From NCBI GenBank assembly GCA_049609625.1, contig JBMYYR010000003.1, positions 1-57,451 of the forward strand: a DNA stretch of 57,451 bases, given 5' to 3'. Under the pieces are notes generated by a model. It had not been told where the DNA came from. It did not search any database and was given only the letters and a program-made list of their open reading frames with translations. This DNA comes from JBMYYR01 sp049609625 (GTDB lineage Bacteria; Bacteroidota; Bacteroidia; Flavobacteriales; CAJXXR01). This document shows, in pieces, positions 42,438-51,553 of the stretch (position 1 is the first letter of the stretch; every line of letters begins with the position of its first letter). The position numbers were made by a program, and so were the translations under genes.

Positions 42438-43211
42438 TTAGTTGTTTTCAGGTTTATCTATACCCAAAACAAAGCGGGGAATGAGTTGGAGTTCTTTGGC
42501 AAATTCCGACCCATTAAACCCTTTTAAGTCTGAGTGTTTTATATTTTTTTTATAAGCTTCGAGGTAGCGTTTTGCTACTGGCAAATAAGACCAGTGCCAT
42601 TTTTCTTCTTCGTAGCCTTGGCGCCCGTTTGATTTTGATCCATAGACTTGGTAGAAGCCAAAATCTTGTGCGTGTTTCTGAAGCCATTGATAAATTCTTA
42701 GCCCTTCTCCTTTTTCAAAATAACTGTTATTCAGCGAATTAAGATCAATATCCGTCCCCCAATGGTGTCTCGAAGCTCCTGGCATAGCGCTATATTCTAA
42801 TATTTTTCCGACACGCTGTTTACCTTCTAAATGCTTATATTTATTCCACTTTCTGTTCCAAATACCCTTTTGATAGTCAAAATTTCGAGTACCAGAAATA
42901 ATATGTAAATTGATTGCGTCGGTCTTGGCCGAGTCATACATTAGCCGAAAGGCAGCGGCACAATCCTTATGTAAATACATCGATTTTGAGCAAAATTCTG
43001 AGTCGGCTAAAACAAAATCTGAATTGGTTTTTGGATCTATTTTTCCCAACAGCTGTTCCTTTGAGAAATGATATGATATTGGTTGTATAACAACTTGTTT
43101 TTGAGGGGCTTGATTTATTTTTTCAAAACTTGAATGTGAAGTTTTTGGAGGTTCGCAAGCATTAAAAATCATCAAAACTAAAACGGAAAAAAGAGCTAAA
43201 AAAGAAGGCAT
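42438..43211 (-). CDS. M15 family D,D-carboxypeptidase-like lipoprotein
   Basis: A 257-residue lipoprotein (LVLMIFNACEPP, lipobox FNAC) with the VanY/D-Ala-D-Ala carboxypeptidase fold. The zinc-site pieces are SGTRNFDYQKGIWNRKW (about residues 107-123), SRHHWGTDIDLNSL (about 150-163; His and Asp ligands) and EEKWHWSYLPVAKRYLEAY (about 203-221; catalytic Glu and third ligand His). It trims peptidoglycan stem peptides in the periplasm. It is the last gene of the methyltransferase-ZIP-M15 operon and starts three bases after the ZIP stop. Confidence 0.88.
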   Translation of the reverse strand: MPSFLALFSVLVLMIFNACEPPKTSHSSFEKINQAPQKQVVIQPISYHFSKEQLLGKIDPKTNSDFVLADSEFCSKSMYLHKDCAAAFRLMYDSAKTDAINLHIISGTRNFDYQKGIWNRKWNKYKHLEGKQRVGKILEYSAMPGASRHHWGTDIDLNSLNNSYFEKGEGLRIYQWLQKHAQDFGFYQVYGSKSNGRQGYEEEKWHWSYLPVAKRYLEAYKKNIKHSDLKGFNGSEFAKELQLIPRFVLGIDKPENN

Positions 43212-43214
43212 TGA

Positions 43215-43940
43215 CTAGTGGTTTATAATTAATAAAAAAGACATGCCAAAACCAACCAAAATAGCTAGAAGTTTTGGGAGTTTTATGCTGTGATCGCTCG
43301 ACGATTCGAACAAAATTGTGGTCGAAATATGGAGAAGCAAACCAACTACGAGCGCCAAAATTTCTTTATGAAAAGCCTGAAAGCTCGAAAAAGAATAACC
43401 AGAAAGAATGCCCAAAGGTGCGCTCAGAACAAATAACGTAATAAGAATCAAAGATTTAGATCTATTTTGCTGGTCTTTTTTTAGAATATTGGCCAACACA
43501 ATAGCAACGGGGAGTTTGTGCAGTAAAATGCCCAACATGAGCTGCTCGTGCTGATGATCTTGATTGCTAAAAATAGGAATGGCTTCTATGTAGGAATGTA
43601 TGGAAAGGGCGACAACAACTGTCCATCCCACAGATTTGTGTGCATGGCCATGTTCTATGCCTTTGGAGAAATAATCGAGCAAAAGCTGAATAAAAAACCC
43701 AAGAAACACAAAAAATCCTATACGCATAGCCGAAATAGACTCGCCGTGGTCATGATGGTGATGATGATGTCCTTGACCAAAAATTTCGGGTAAAATATGA
43801 ATAAACGTAAGTCCCAGCAGATAAGCTCCGCTGAACGTTGTTATCCACTGAATCCGCTTAGGTGTCAAGACCTTAAGTTCTAAAAAATAGAAAATATAGG
43901 TTAGGAAAGACGTCAGTATTAGCAGTATTAGAATAAGCAT
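43215..43940 (-). CDS. ZIP-family metal transporter
   Basis: A 241-residue inner-membrane protein with about seven to eight transmembrane segments. A His-rich loop holds HHHHHHDHGES (about residues 58-68), and a second metal-site helix is SIHSYIEAIPIFSNQ with downstream GILLHKLPVAIVLA (about 135-150), the HxxP-like transport motif of ZIP proteins. It imports Zn, Mn or Fe into the cytoplasm. Which ion cannot be told. Three-base gaps to both neighbours show one transcript. Confidence 0.85.
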   Translation of the reverse strand: MLILILLILTSFLTYIFYFLELKVLTPKRIQWITTFSGAYLLGLTFIHILPEIFGQGHHHHHHDHGESISAMRIGFFVFLGFFIQLLLDYFSKGIEHGHAHKSVGWTVVVALSIHSYIEAIPIFSNQDHQHEQLMLGILLHKLPVAIVLANILKKDQQNRSKSLILITLFVLSAPLGILSGYSFSSFQAFHKEILALVVGLLLHISTTILFESSSDHSIKLPKLLAILVGFGMSFLLIINH

Positions 43941-43943
43941 AAT

Positions 43944-44696
43944 CTATTTTTTCTTGGCTAAAATTATCAGCCGAGGCGACTGGTGTTCATCAAAAGGATT
44001 GAGTTGGTAATCTCCAAAGCAGGCCTGAATGTTTAGACCAGCTTTTTGAAACATTTGGCTGAAATCAGCTTTTGTAAGTCCAAACACTTGCTCGGTAAAT
44101 TCGTAGCTTTCGCCTTGGTCTGAAAAGCGAATGGTTTTGAAAATGGTTTGTTTCTCAACCTTTCTATTTATTTGAAAATCAATACCTTGAATTGTTTTTT
44201 GTTCATATTCAACTAAACTAGAAATTACTTTTTTGGCATTCATAAAATCAAATAAAAATAGACCGTTTGGTTTTAAGCATGCACTAAATTCAGAGATAAT
44301 GTTTTGATGGCTTTCTAAATCATCAAAATAACCAAAAGAGGTAAATAAATTGCAAATAAAATCTGGCTTTTTGATCAAATGTTCGGGGTTGTTCAGCATA
44401 TTATGAACAAAAAAATGAAGATGACAGTGTTCATATTTTTTGGCAAAATGAATGCTTTCAGGAGATAAATCGAGCCCGATGGTTTGATAGCCCAATTGAG
44501 CTATTTGCTTGGCGTGCCGCCCCTTTCCGCAGGCCATATCTACTACTTTTGAGCCTTTTTCTAAATTTATATAAGCAAAAAGACGGTCTACAAAATCTGA
44601 AGCCTCTTCTTCATTTCTATTGTTGTATAATAGGTGATAATATATTGAATCGAACCAACTGGCATACCACTTGACCTCTGTAGACGTGTTTTTCAT
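43944..44696 (-). CDS. Class I SAM-dependent methyltransferase
   Basis: A 250-residue cytoplasmic Rossmann methyltransferase. Motif I is VVDMACGKGRHAKQIAQLGY (about residues 54-73), motif II TIGLDLSPESI, the acidic loop DFICNLFTSFGYFDDLESHQN and LFDFMNAKKV. The target is unknown. It is the first gene of the operon with ZIP and M15 genes. The end of the coding region has the strand LIILAKKK. Confidence 0.88.
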   Translation of the reverse strand: MKNTSTEVKWYASWFDSIYYHLLYNNRNEEEASDFVDRLFAYINLEKGSKVVDMACGKGRHAKQIAQLGYQTIGLDLSPESIHFAKKYEHCHLHFFVHNMLNNPEHLIKKPDFICNLFTSFGYFDDLESHQNIISEFSACLKPNGLFLFDFMNAKKVISSLVEYEQKTIQGIDFQINRKVEKQTIFKTIRFSDQGESYEFTEQVFGLTKADFSQMFQKAGLNIQACFGDYQLNPFDEHQSPRLIILAKKK

Positions 44697-44701
44697 GTGG
44701 G

Positions 44702-44709
44702 CAAAAGTA
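44702..44709 (-). promoter_or_regulatory. -7 box of the methyltransferase-ZIP-M15 operon
   Basis: On the minus strand TACTTTTG fits TAnnTTTG, just six bases before the ATG at 44696. A transcript starting about seven bases beyond it would be leaderless or almost so. No clear -33 TTG is seen. Confidence 0.4.
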
Positions 44710-44879
44710 AGAAAAGCAAATTGATGTTTTTGGCTTCTGTCTGAAAATTGAAAAAAATGACTGAATTAGAACTCAAATCTTGAGTACAAATTCTATTTTT
44801 GTCCAATTTTTGACTAAAAAAACAATAAAAAAGTTAATTTTTGGTTAGAAAAATTGAATCCCGAGTCTAAATTAGTTTT

Positions 44880-46133
44880 ATGTCGAAATCTTTTTCAAAA
44901 TTTTATACTCAATTACCTTTCGATCAACTCACATTTTACGGAGCCTTGATGTTTTGTATTGGCATTGTTTTTCAAGAAGTTACCAAAATACCATTAACCT
45001 TAGGTATGAGTTTTATGACCTTCATCTGGCTCATCAGGCCAAATCATAAGCACAAGTGGCTGTCGGTTTTTAGCAACAAACTCTGTTTTTTTCTTTTACT
45101 TTTATATCTACTTTGGCTTGTTTCGGGTTTTTGGTCTGATGATATGCAAAGTTTTCGGCGCCTCATTCAACTAAAAATTTCCGTTCTTTTAGCTCTACTA
45201 ACTTGGTCAAGTACTCGACTAACAATCAGACAATTACATTCAATTTTATATGTTTTTTTGCTCGCCGTATTTATCCACCTTTCGATTGATCTGGCTTTTC
45301 ATCATTTCAGAGAAATACATGTTCACGATTTTTCGACAGTCAGCAAAAATCATAAACACTACATCGGGCTCTACACCTTATTTTCTTTAGGTATTTCACT
45401 CTATTTCAGCTCATTATCTACATCAAAAAAACAACACCTGTTTTGGCTTACACTAATCCTGTTTTTCAGTTTTGCTTTAGTCCAAATTTCTTCACGTATT
45501 CATCTTTTAGGCGCTGGAATTTTAATATTATTTTGGGTTTACAAGCAATTCAAATCCAATTCACTTTCTCATAAAAATATAATTATCAGTATGTTGAGTC
45601 TTTTAATTCTAAGCTTTGTTGCCCTAAAATACTCTTCTCGTCTTCAATTCAAGGTACAAGAAACCAAAGACGAAATTAGCCGACTATTTAGTTCGGAAGA
45701 TAACAAAAACACCAATCCGCGGGTCTACATTTGGCCTGCCGCTCTCAAAGCCATTGCTAATCAGCCATTTGGCTATGGTTTGGGAGACGCCCAAGCCGAA
45801 CTCAATGTACTGACAGACCAGATTGAAGTTCAGTTTTGGATTGACAACAAGAACACTTTATTAAAAGATAAAAATATCAATAGCCATTCTCAGTATTTAG
45901 AAATCATACTCCAAATTGGGTTTATAGGACTCATACTCTTTTTGTTAGCTGTTCTTTATGGATTCAAATCTAAACAAGAAATTTACCTTATTTTTCTTAT
46001 TTGCCTTCTTGTTTCGATGTCTACAGAATCCATTTTTGAACGTCAATTTGGCTTAGTTTTCTTTTCATTTTTCTTTCCGATGTTGGGACAGAACATTAAA
46101 ACCAAAAAGCAAAAGTTAATTTCTGAGAACTAA
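44880..46133 (+). CDS. O-antigen ligase/polymerase-like membrane protein
   Basis: A 417-residue polytopic protein with about eleven hydrophobic segments. The large periplasmic loop before the last helices contains NPRVYIWPAALKAIANQPFGYGLGDAQ (about residues 280-306) and NSHSQYLEIILQIGFIGLILF (about 340-360), the Wzy/WaaL signature with the key Arg/His residues. It should polymerise or ligate a surface glycan in the periplasm. It stands alone between convergent operons. Wzx and other O-antigen genes are absent from the window. Confidence 0.83.
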   Translation: MSKSFSKFYTQLPFDQLTFYGALMFCIGIVFQEVTKIPLTLGMSFMTFIWLIRPNHKHKWLSVFSNKLCFFLLLLYLLWLVSGFWSDDMQSFRRLIQLKISVLLALLTWSSTRLTIRQLHSILYVFLLAVFIHLSIDLAFHHFREIHVHDFSTVSKNHKHYIGLYTLFSLGISLYFSSLSTSKKQHLFWLTLILFFSFALVQISSRIHLLGAGILILFWVYKQFKSNSLSHKNIIISMLSLLILSFVALKYSSRLQFKVQETKDEISRLFSSEDNKNTNPRVYIWPAALKAIANQPFGYGLGDAQAELNVLTDQIEVQFWIDNKNTLLKDKNINSHSQYLEIILQIGFIGLILFLLAVLYGFKSKQEIYLIFLICLLVSMSTESIFERQFGLVFFSFFFPMLGQNIKTKKQKLISEN

Positions 46134-46193
46134 TAATTTGATGATTTATCATCACTCTCATCCGTATTTGACTTTAGCTAATCGGCAAAAGCC

Positions 46194-49067
46194 CTACTCC
46201 ACTTCAACATAAGCAGAAATGTCTGGACAAGAACAGATTAAGTTTCGGTCTCCAAAGGCGTCGTCAACTCGGCGAACGGATGGCCAAAATTTATTGCTTT
46301 GCAAATATTGGATTGGAAAACCAGCTTCTTTTCGGCTATAAGGCAGCCTCCAATCGTCTTTGGTAAGCAATTCTTGGGTGTGTGGTGCGTTGGTCAACAT
46401 ATTGTTTTCCAATGGATAATCTCCTTTTGAAATCGCGTCAATTTCTTTTCGGATGGAAGCCATGGCGTCGATAAATCGGTCGAGTTCGGCTTTGTTTTCA
46501 GATTCTGTTGGTTCTATCATCAAGGTTCCGGCTACGGGGAAAGAGACTGTTGGTGCGTGATAACCGTAATCCATCAAACGCTTGGCAACATCAATGTTAG
46601 TCACGCCAGATTCAGCTTTAAAACCTCGACAATCTAAAATCATTTCATGGGCAACCATACCGTCATTTCCTGAATACAACATCGGGTAGTGGGCTTCTAA
46701 TTTTGCCTTCAAATAGTTGGCATTCAAGATGGCAAGTTTGGTCGCTTCCGTCAAGCCTTCTGTTCCTAACATTTTGATATAACCATACGAAATCAACAAA
46801 ACAAAAGCAGAACCAAAAGGTGCTGATGAAACTGTATTTAATTGATTGTCAGGTTCTTGAATTGATATTGGATGCGATGGTAAATAAGGAATTAATTTTT
46901 CTACAACGCCAATAGGGCCCATTCCAGGGCCACCACCACCATGCGGAATAGCAAAGGTTTTATGGAGATTTAGGTGACAAACATCTGCACCAATATTCCC
47001 CGGACTTGTGAGTCCAACTTGGGCATTCATATTTGCTCCATCCATATAAACTAAACCACCGTTTTGATGAATACAATCGGTAATTTCCATGATAGCTTCC
47101 TCAAAAACACCGTGAGTTGACGGATAAGTTACCATCAAACAAGACAATTCGTTACTGTGCTTTTCGGCTTTAGCTTTTAAATCGTCGACATCAATTTTTC
47201 CATCTTCATCAGAATTTACAACCACAATTTTCATCCCACACATAGAAGCCGAAGCGGGATTGGTTCCGTGAGCAGAAGAGGGGATTAGAGCTACATTTCG
47301 CTGAAGATCGCCCTGAGCTTCGTGATAGGATTTGATACAAAGTAAACCTGCGTATTCGCCTTGAGCTCCAGAATTTGGCTGAAAACTCATCTTAGCAAAA
47401 CCTGTGATGTTACTCAAATCCGAATCTAATTCATTCAGGATATATTGGTAACCTTCGGTTTGATCTTCGGGCGCAAAAGGATGGATATTAGCAAATAAAC
47501 TTTCGTTTAAAGGTAACATTTCTGAGGCCGCATTAAGCTTCATCGTACACGAACCTAAAGCAATCATTGAATGATTTAGCGATAAATCTTTGCGCTCCAA
47601 ACGCTTGATATAACGCATCATTTCGGTTTCGGAATGGTAGCTATTGAAGACCTCGTTTGTTAAATATTCAGAACTTCGGCAAAGATCAATTGGTAGAGCA
47701 TGTTGCTCCGAAAGCTCAAGAATGGGCTCATAATCCGATTGTTTAGCTTGTGCCAAAACCGCCAAAATTTCATTCAAATCATCCAAACTTGTAGTTTCGT
47801 TTAGACTGATACATAAACTGTTTTGGTCGATGTAAAGGAAATTTAATTCCGCTTCGGTTGCCAAATGATTAACAACTTCGGCAAGCGCTTCACCTAGGTC
47901 AATATGTAAGGTGTCAAAGTAATTGACATTCAGTTGTTTGAAGCCTAAAGTTTCAATTTTTGAAGCTAAAGCTGTAGCTTTTTTATGGATGCTTTCCGCA
48001 ATGTGTTTTAGTCCTTTTGGTCCATGATAAACAGCATACATTCCCGCCATAACAGCCAAAAGTACCTGAGAAGTACAAATATTCGATGTCGCTTTATCAC
48101 GTTTGATGTGTTGCTCTCTGGTTTGGAGTGCCATACGGAGTGCAGGTTTGCCATCCACATCTTTACTCAAACCAATAATTCGACCTGGGATTTGTCTTTT
48201 ATACGATTCTTTTGTGGCAAAATAGGCAGCGTGTGGGCCTCCAAAACCGAGTGGAATTCCGAAACGTTGGGTTGTTCCCACAACGATGTCGGCACCTAAA
48301 CTTGCTGGATTTTCTAATAAAACCAAAGACATAATATCAGCAGCAAAGACAAGTCCTGCATCCAAATTATGTAAATGTTGAGCCAAAGCTCGATAATCTT
48401 CTATACTTCCTGTTGCGGTTGGATATTGAACAATTCCACCGAAAAATTCATCACTAAGCTCAAGTTCATCAACAGAACAGACCACAAGTTCGATGTTAAA
48501 CGGATTTGCTCTGGTTTCGAGCACGGCAATATTTTGCGGTAAACAATCCTCAGAAACAAAAAATTTGAGGGCATTTGCTTTTTTCTTAGCGCGCGATCTT
48601 GCCGAGAACAACATCAACATGGCTTCGGCAGCCGCTGTAGATTCATCCAACAAACTGGCGTTTGCCAAAGGCATTCCAGTTAAATCGCAAATCATGGTTT
48701 GGAAGTTGAGCAAAGCCTCTAATCGACCTTGAGCAATCTCTGCCTGATAGGGCGTGTAGGCGGTATACCAACCTGGGTTTTCCAAAATATTACGCTGAAT
48801 AACACTCGGCGTATGTGCCGGATGATAGCCCAAACCAATATAGTTTTTAAACAATTTATTTTTGGATGCTAAAGCCTTGATGTGATTCAAGTATTCGATT
48901 TCAGTCAATCCTTTTCCTACACTCAAAGGGGCTTTGAGTCGGATAGAGTCCGGAATGGTTTTAGACATTAATTCGTCTAAAGAATTGATCGAAAGGGCAT
49001 TTAACATATCGGATTGTTCTTCCGAATTTGGCCCATTGTGTCGAGTTGAAAAAGCATCGTGATTCAT
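46194..49067 (-). CDS. gcvP: Glycine dehydrogenase (decarboxylating), P-protein
   Basis: A 957-residue single-chain P-protein of the glycine cleavage system, a PLP enzyme that decarboxylates glycine and passes the aminomethyl group to GcvH. The two homologous halves are fused as in E. coli. Marks are FIGLGYHPAHTPSVIQRNILE-like region (about residues 78-98), SMIALGSCTMKLNAASEM (about 500-517), PNSGAQGEYAGL and the PLP-lysine segment HLNLHKTFAIPHGGGGPGMGP (about 705-725). Length is typical. GcvT and GcvH are not in the window. No glycine riboswitch is seen in the short leader. Confidence 0.96.
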   Translation of the reverse strand: MNHDAFSTRHNGPNSEEQSDMLNALSINSLDELMSKTIPDSIRLKAPLSVGKGLTEIEYLNHIKALASKNKLFKNYIGLGYHPAHTPSVIQRNILENPGWYTAYTPYQAEIAQGRLEALLNFQTMICDLTGMPLANASLLDESTAAAEAMLMLFSARSRAKKKANALKFFVSEDCLPQNIAVLETRANPFNIELVVCSVDELELSDEFFGGIVQYPTATGSIEDYRALAQHLHNLDAGLVFAADIMSLVLLENPASLGADIVVGTTQRFGIPLGFGGPHAAYFATKESYKRQIPGRIIGLSKDVDGKPALRMALQTREQHIKRDKATSNICTSQVLLAVMAGMYAVYHGPKGLKHIAESIHKKATALASKIETLGFKQLNVNYFDTLHIDLGEALAEVVNHLATEAELNFLYIDQNSLCISLNETTSLDDLNEILAVLAQAKQSDYEPILELSEQHALPIDLCRSSEYLTNEVFNSYHSETEMMRYIKRLERKDLSLNHSMIALGSCTMKLNAASEMLPLNESLFANIHPFAPEDQTEGYQYILNELDSDLSNITGFAKMSFQPNSGAQGEYAGLLCIKSYHEAQGDLQRNVALIPSSAHGTNPASASMCGMKIVVVNSDEDGKIDVDDLKAKAEKHSNELSCLMVTYPSTHGVFEEAIMEITDCIHQNGGLVYMDGANMNAQVGLTSPGNIGADVCHLNLHKTFAIPHGGGGPGMGPIGVVEKLIPYLPSHPISIQEPDNQLNTVSSAPFGSAFVLLISYGYIKMLGTEGLTEATKLAILNANYLKAKLEAHYPMLYSGNDGMVAHEMILDCRGFKAESGVTNIDVAKRLMDYGYHAPTVSFPVAGTLMIEPTESENKAELDRFIDAMASIRKEIDAISKGDYPLENNMLTNAPHTQELLTKDDWRLPYSRKEAGFPIQYLQSNKFWPSVRRVDDAFGDRNLICSCPDISAYVEVE

Positions 49068-49084
49068 AGCGCAAAAATTTGTCG

Positions 49085-49092
49085 CAAAAGTA
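49085..49092 (-). promoter_or_regulatory. -7 box of gcvP
   Basis: TACTTTTG on the minus strand, 17 bases before the gcvP start, fits TAnnTTTG. No TTG lies at the right distance upstream. Confidence 0.45.
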
Positions 49093-49177
49093 CAACTCTA
49101 TGTTTATTTTCTTTAGCTCGAAGTCATTTTTTTTGTGGGCTTGTAATTCAGAACTAAGAATTATTGATTTTTTATAT

Positions 49178-49206
49178 TAAATTTGGGTTTCTGGTAACCA
49201 TAAACC
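49178..49206 (+). promoter_or_regulatory. -7 box and leader hairpin of the barrel-protein gene
   Basis: TAAATTTG (49178-49185) fits the -7 consensus. GGTTT (49186-49190) and AAACC (49202-49206) then form a hairpin with inner TGG/CCA arms near the probable transcript start. No TTG with a suitable spacer is seen. Confidence 0.35.
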
Positions 49207-49261
49207 TTCATTAATTCAACAAAATAGGAGATAGTTCCTGTTCTTTCAATATGTATTCACA

Positions 49262-49942
49262 ATGAAATTCATTCTCTTCATTTCTGTATTTATATTCTCC
49301 AACTCTTTACTTTTTGCTCAAAAAAAATCATTTTCTTTTGATTTTTCACTAAATCATTCCTTTATAAACAACAAAAATATCAATCTCCAGAACTATGATT
49401 TCAACAGACCATTAAGTCCTGGATTAGCACTTTCTGGGCGGTACAATCAAGATTTGAATGAAAAATTGAATCTATCCTATGGATTGTCCTATACTTTTGT
49501 TGGACACTATTTGCAGATTGGAGATATAAATTTCTTTGGTTTTGGAGAATTTCAAGCTGTAGGTCTGCCTATTCACTTAAAGTATAGACTCAACGATTCT
49601 TTTAATTTTGGTATGGGTACTGAGCCAAGTTATTATTTTACAGAAGGTACGGGCGTTTTATACCAATACAATCATTTATTTTTTGAATATAATTCATTTA
49701 GAGCTGAATTAGTTAGCGAAAAAACGCTTGTTGTTCCTCTAGTTCTTTCAGTTGAATATCAATTTTATACTGCAAAAAACACCAGACGTTCATTTGCTTT
49801 AGCCTACAAAAAAAGTTTCCAAAACATCGAACATGTAAGGATTAAAGAACTTGACATTAATGGAGAAAGCACTTCTTTTTCATCATTTAATTTTAATGGC
49901 ACTCATCTCGCTCTGATCTATACATTTTATTTTGGAAATTAG
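49262..49942 (+). CDS. Outer-membrane beta-barrel protein, unknown
   Basis: A 226-residue exported protein with signal peptide (FISVFIFSNSLLFAQ). Eight or so amphipathic strands end in aromatic residues (LALSGRYN, LNLSYGLSYTFVGHYLQ, LPIHLKYRLND, THLALIYTFYFGN), the layout of a small PorT/OmpA-type barrel. The last residues YFGN leave a near-terminal aromatic, as expected for an outer-membrane barrel. The function is not recognised. It stands alone. Confidence 0.65.
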   Translation: MKFILFISVFIFSNSLLFAQKKSFSFDFSLNHSFINNKNINLQNYDFNRPLSPGLALSGRYNQDLNEKLNLSYGLSYTFVGHYLQIGDINFFGFGEFQAVGLPIHLKYRLNDSFNFGMGTEPSYYFTEGTGVLYQYNHLFFEYNSFRAELVSEKTLVVPLVLSVEYQFYTAKNTRRSFALAYKKSFQNIEHVRIKELDINGESTSFSSFNFNGTHLALIYTFYFGN

Positions 49943-50170
49943 TTGTGCTTTTCACATTCTTCAGTTTTTAAAACTTGAAGGATGTTGACGATAATTAAGC
50001 CAAACCCAAACTCTAAAAATGGCAATAATGGTGTGGAAAACAAGCATCATCTATCTGTTTAATTTTGGTTCTATCATTTACCGAAGCGAGAATCCATCAA
50101 AATAATAAAAATCGCCCAAAATAGAACATATTCTTTCCATATAAACAGCTTCCGTTCGGGTTTAATTCTC
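49943..50170. other. Non-coding stretch before the DEAD-box-like gene
   Basis: About 230 bases with no convincing gene. An imperfect inverted repeat, CTTCAGTTTT against AAAACTTGAAG (about 49959-49980), may end the barrel-protein transcript, but no T run follows. Confidence 0.4.
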
Positions 50171-50178
50171 TAGTTTTG
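50171..50178 (+). promoter_or_regulatory. -7 box of the DEAD-box-like gene
   Basis: TAGTTTTG fits TAnnTTTG and lies only 11 bases before the ATG at 50190, giving a very short leader. No clear TTG upstream. Confidence 0.4.
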
Positions 50179-50189
50179 CAAAAAAAAAG

Positions 50190-51470
50190 ATGATTTTCGA
50201 ACAACTTAAATTCAGTAATAGGTTTATAAATAGCATTCAAGAAGCTGGAATAGAAGACCTTAATAAAGATCAAGTTAAAATCATCAAGCGGTTTAAAAGC
50301 GGTCGGAATGCTGCCATTAAAACGCAATTACAAGATCAAAAAGAAGAGGCGTATTTGATGGGTTTAATCCATCAACTGTCTCATGCTCAAGGTCATGTTG
50401 CTCGTGCTTTGGTGCTTTTGCCAAACAAAGAAGCGGTTAGCAGAGTAAATGATTGTTTTCAGGAATTGTGTGGACATACCGACCTCAGAAGCATTGATTT
50501 AGCTTCAGGTTTGGACCAAACAGGAATTGTGGAACGTCTGGAAGCTGGTTTTGATATCATTTTTGCTACACCAGGTAAGGTTTGGAATATTTTTATGTCG
50601 AATTTGATTAAATTCAATGACATCAAATATTTTGTTGTAGACAATGTAGATGAGCAATTTGACATGAATTATCAAGGTGAATTACAGCAAATTCAGATCG
50701 AAATTCCAATAAAAGCTCAACATGTCTTCTTTTCGGAACAATTTTACGAAAAAGCAAAAACTTGGATTGAATCCAACTTGGAGTTCGTCGAGTTTTTTAG
50801 ATGCGATAAGTCTCTTCAAAAAACCAAAATTGAACAAGAGCAACAGCTCTACCCTACTCCAAACAACCATACTAAAGTGCGTTTGGTCAAACATTTGGTT
50901 CAGATGCTTGAGCCAGATGAAAACATGCTGATTTATACGCGCTCGTCCTCAGCTTCACTTTTGCTTTCGCAATATTTAGAAAAAAATACCATCGGTTCAT
51001 TTGGATTTTTACATCCTAATATTTCCGATGAAAAGATTGAGCACGATGTAGAACTATTTAACAATCAACAACTTAATTTATTGATTTGTCCAAAAGAGTT
51101 TATTTCAGAAATTGATTTAAAAGAAGTAAAACACCTTGTGTTTTTTGATATGCCTTTGCGTATTCAAGATTTTGTTGAGTTTTCGATGATTGAAGATCGA
51201 ATAGAAGATGGCGAAAATCATCACTTTGCCACCGAAGAAGAAGCCTTTAATTGGATGGAACTCGACGAACAATTAGAACTGAATTTCAAACATTTAAGCT
51301 TACCAAAAGGCACTTTGGTCGATGAGAAAAAACTGTCAATTATTGAGCATCGAAGAGAAGCAAAAGCACAACTGTTTTCTAAAGGTAATGCCCTAAAAGA
51401 CACGAAGTTGACTCGCCATGCTGGGCCGAAAAACACAAGAAAAATCACGAAAGTGAAGAAAAAACGCTAA
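50190..51470 (+). CDS. Degenerate DEAD-box helicase-like protein, ATPase motifs lost
   Basis: A 426-residue protein with the two-RecA layout of DEAD-box RNA helicases and a basic C-terminal tail (RHAGPKNTRKITKVKKKR). The overall order is intact: a Q-motif-like start (LNKDQVKII), LLPNKEA for motif Ia, FATPGKVWN for motif Ib, LIYTRSSSAS for motif IV and a short motif V-like CPKEFISEIDL. The ATPase residues are gone. The Walker A position reads SGRNAAIKTQ without GK(S/T), motif II reads DNVD instead of DEAD, motif III SAT is SEQ, and the HRxGRxGR arginine motif VI is EDRIEDG. A continuous frame argues against a pseudogene. It probably binds RNA without unwinding it. It lies 83 bases before rpsP. 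Confidence 0.75.
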   Translation: MIFEQLKFSNRFINSIQEAGIEDLNKDQVKIIKRFKSGRNAAIKTQLQDQKEEAYLMGLIHQLSHAQGHVARALVLLPNKEAVSRVNDCFQELCGHTDLRSIDLASGLDQTGIVERLEAGFDIIFATPGKVWNIFMSNLIKFNDIKYFVVDNVDEQFDMNYQGELQQIQIEIPIKAQHVFFSEQFYEKAKTWIESNLEFVEFFRCDKSLQKTKIEQEQQLYPTPNNHTKVRLVKHLVQMLEPDENMLIYTRSSSASLLLSQYLEKNTIGSFGFLHPNISDEKIEHDVELFNNQQLNLLICPKEFISEIDLKEVKHLVFFDMPLRIQDFVEFSMIEDRIEDGENHHFATEEEAFNWMELDEQLELNFKHLSLPKGTLVDEKKLSIIEHRREAKAQLFSKGNALKDTKLTRHAGPKNTRKITKVKKKR

Positions 51471-51472
51471 AA

Positions 51473-51506
51473 TTGGTTTGTACAGACCAAAAAAAAGCTA
51501 AATTTG
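51473..51506 (+). promoter_or_regulatory. rpsP promoter with overlapping palindrome
   Basis: TTG at 51478-51480, 18 bases, TAAATTTG at 51499-51506: a full Bacteroidota promoter. The -33 element sits inside an 18-base near-perfect palindrome (51473-51490; TTGGT at one end, ACCAA at the other, with TGTACA at its centre), a plausible operator. Confidence 0.65.
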
Positions 51507-51553
51507 CAAACTTATAAACATTAACCGAGGTCGAGCACCTCAAAATCATTGTT

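Noticed and set aside
49068..49161. Glycine riboswitch upstream of gcvP
   Set aside because: The promoter-like box lies only 17 bases before the start, leaving no room for an aptamer.
50190..51470. Pseudogene call for the DEAD-box-like gene
   Set aside because: The frame is intact over 426 codons with conserved non-catalytic motifs, so a maintained but non-ATPase protein is more likely.
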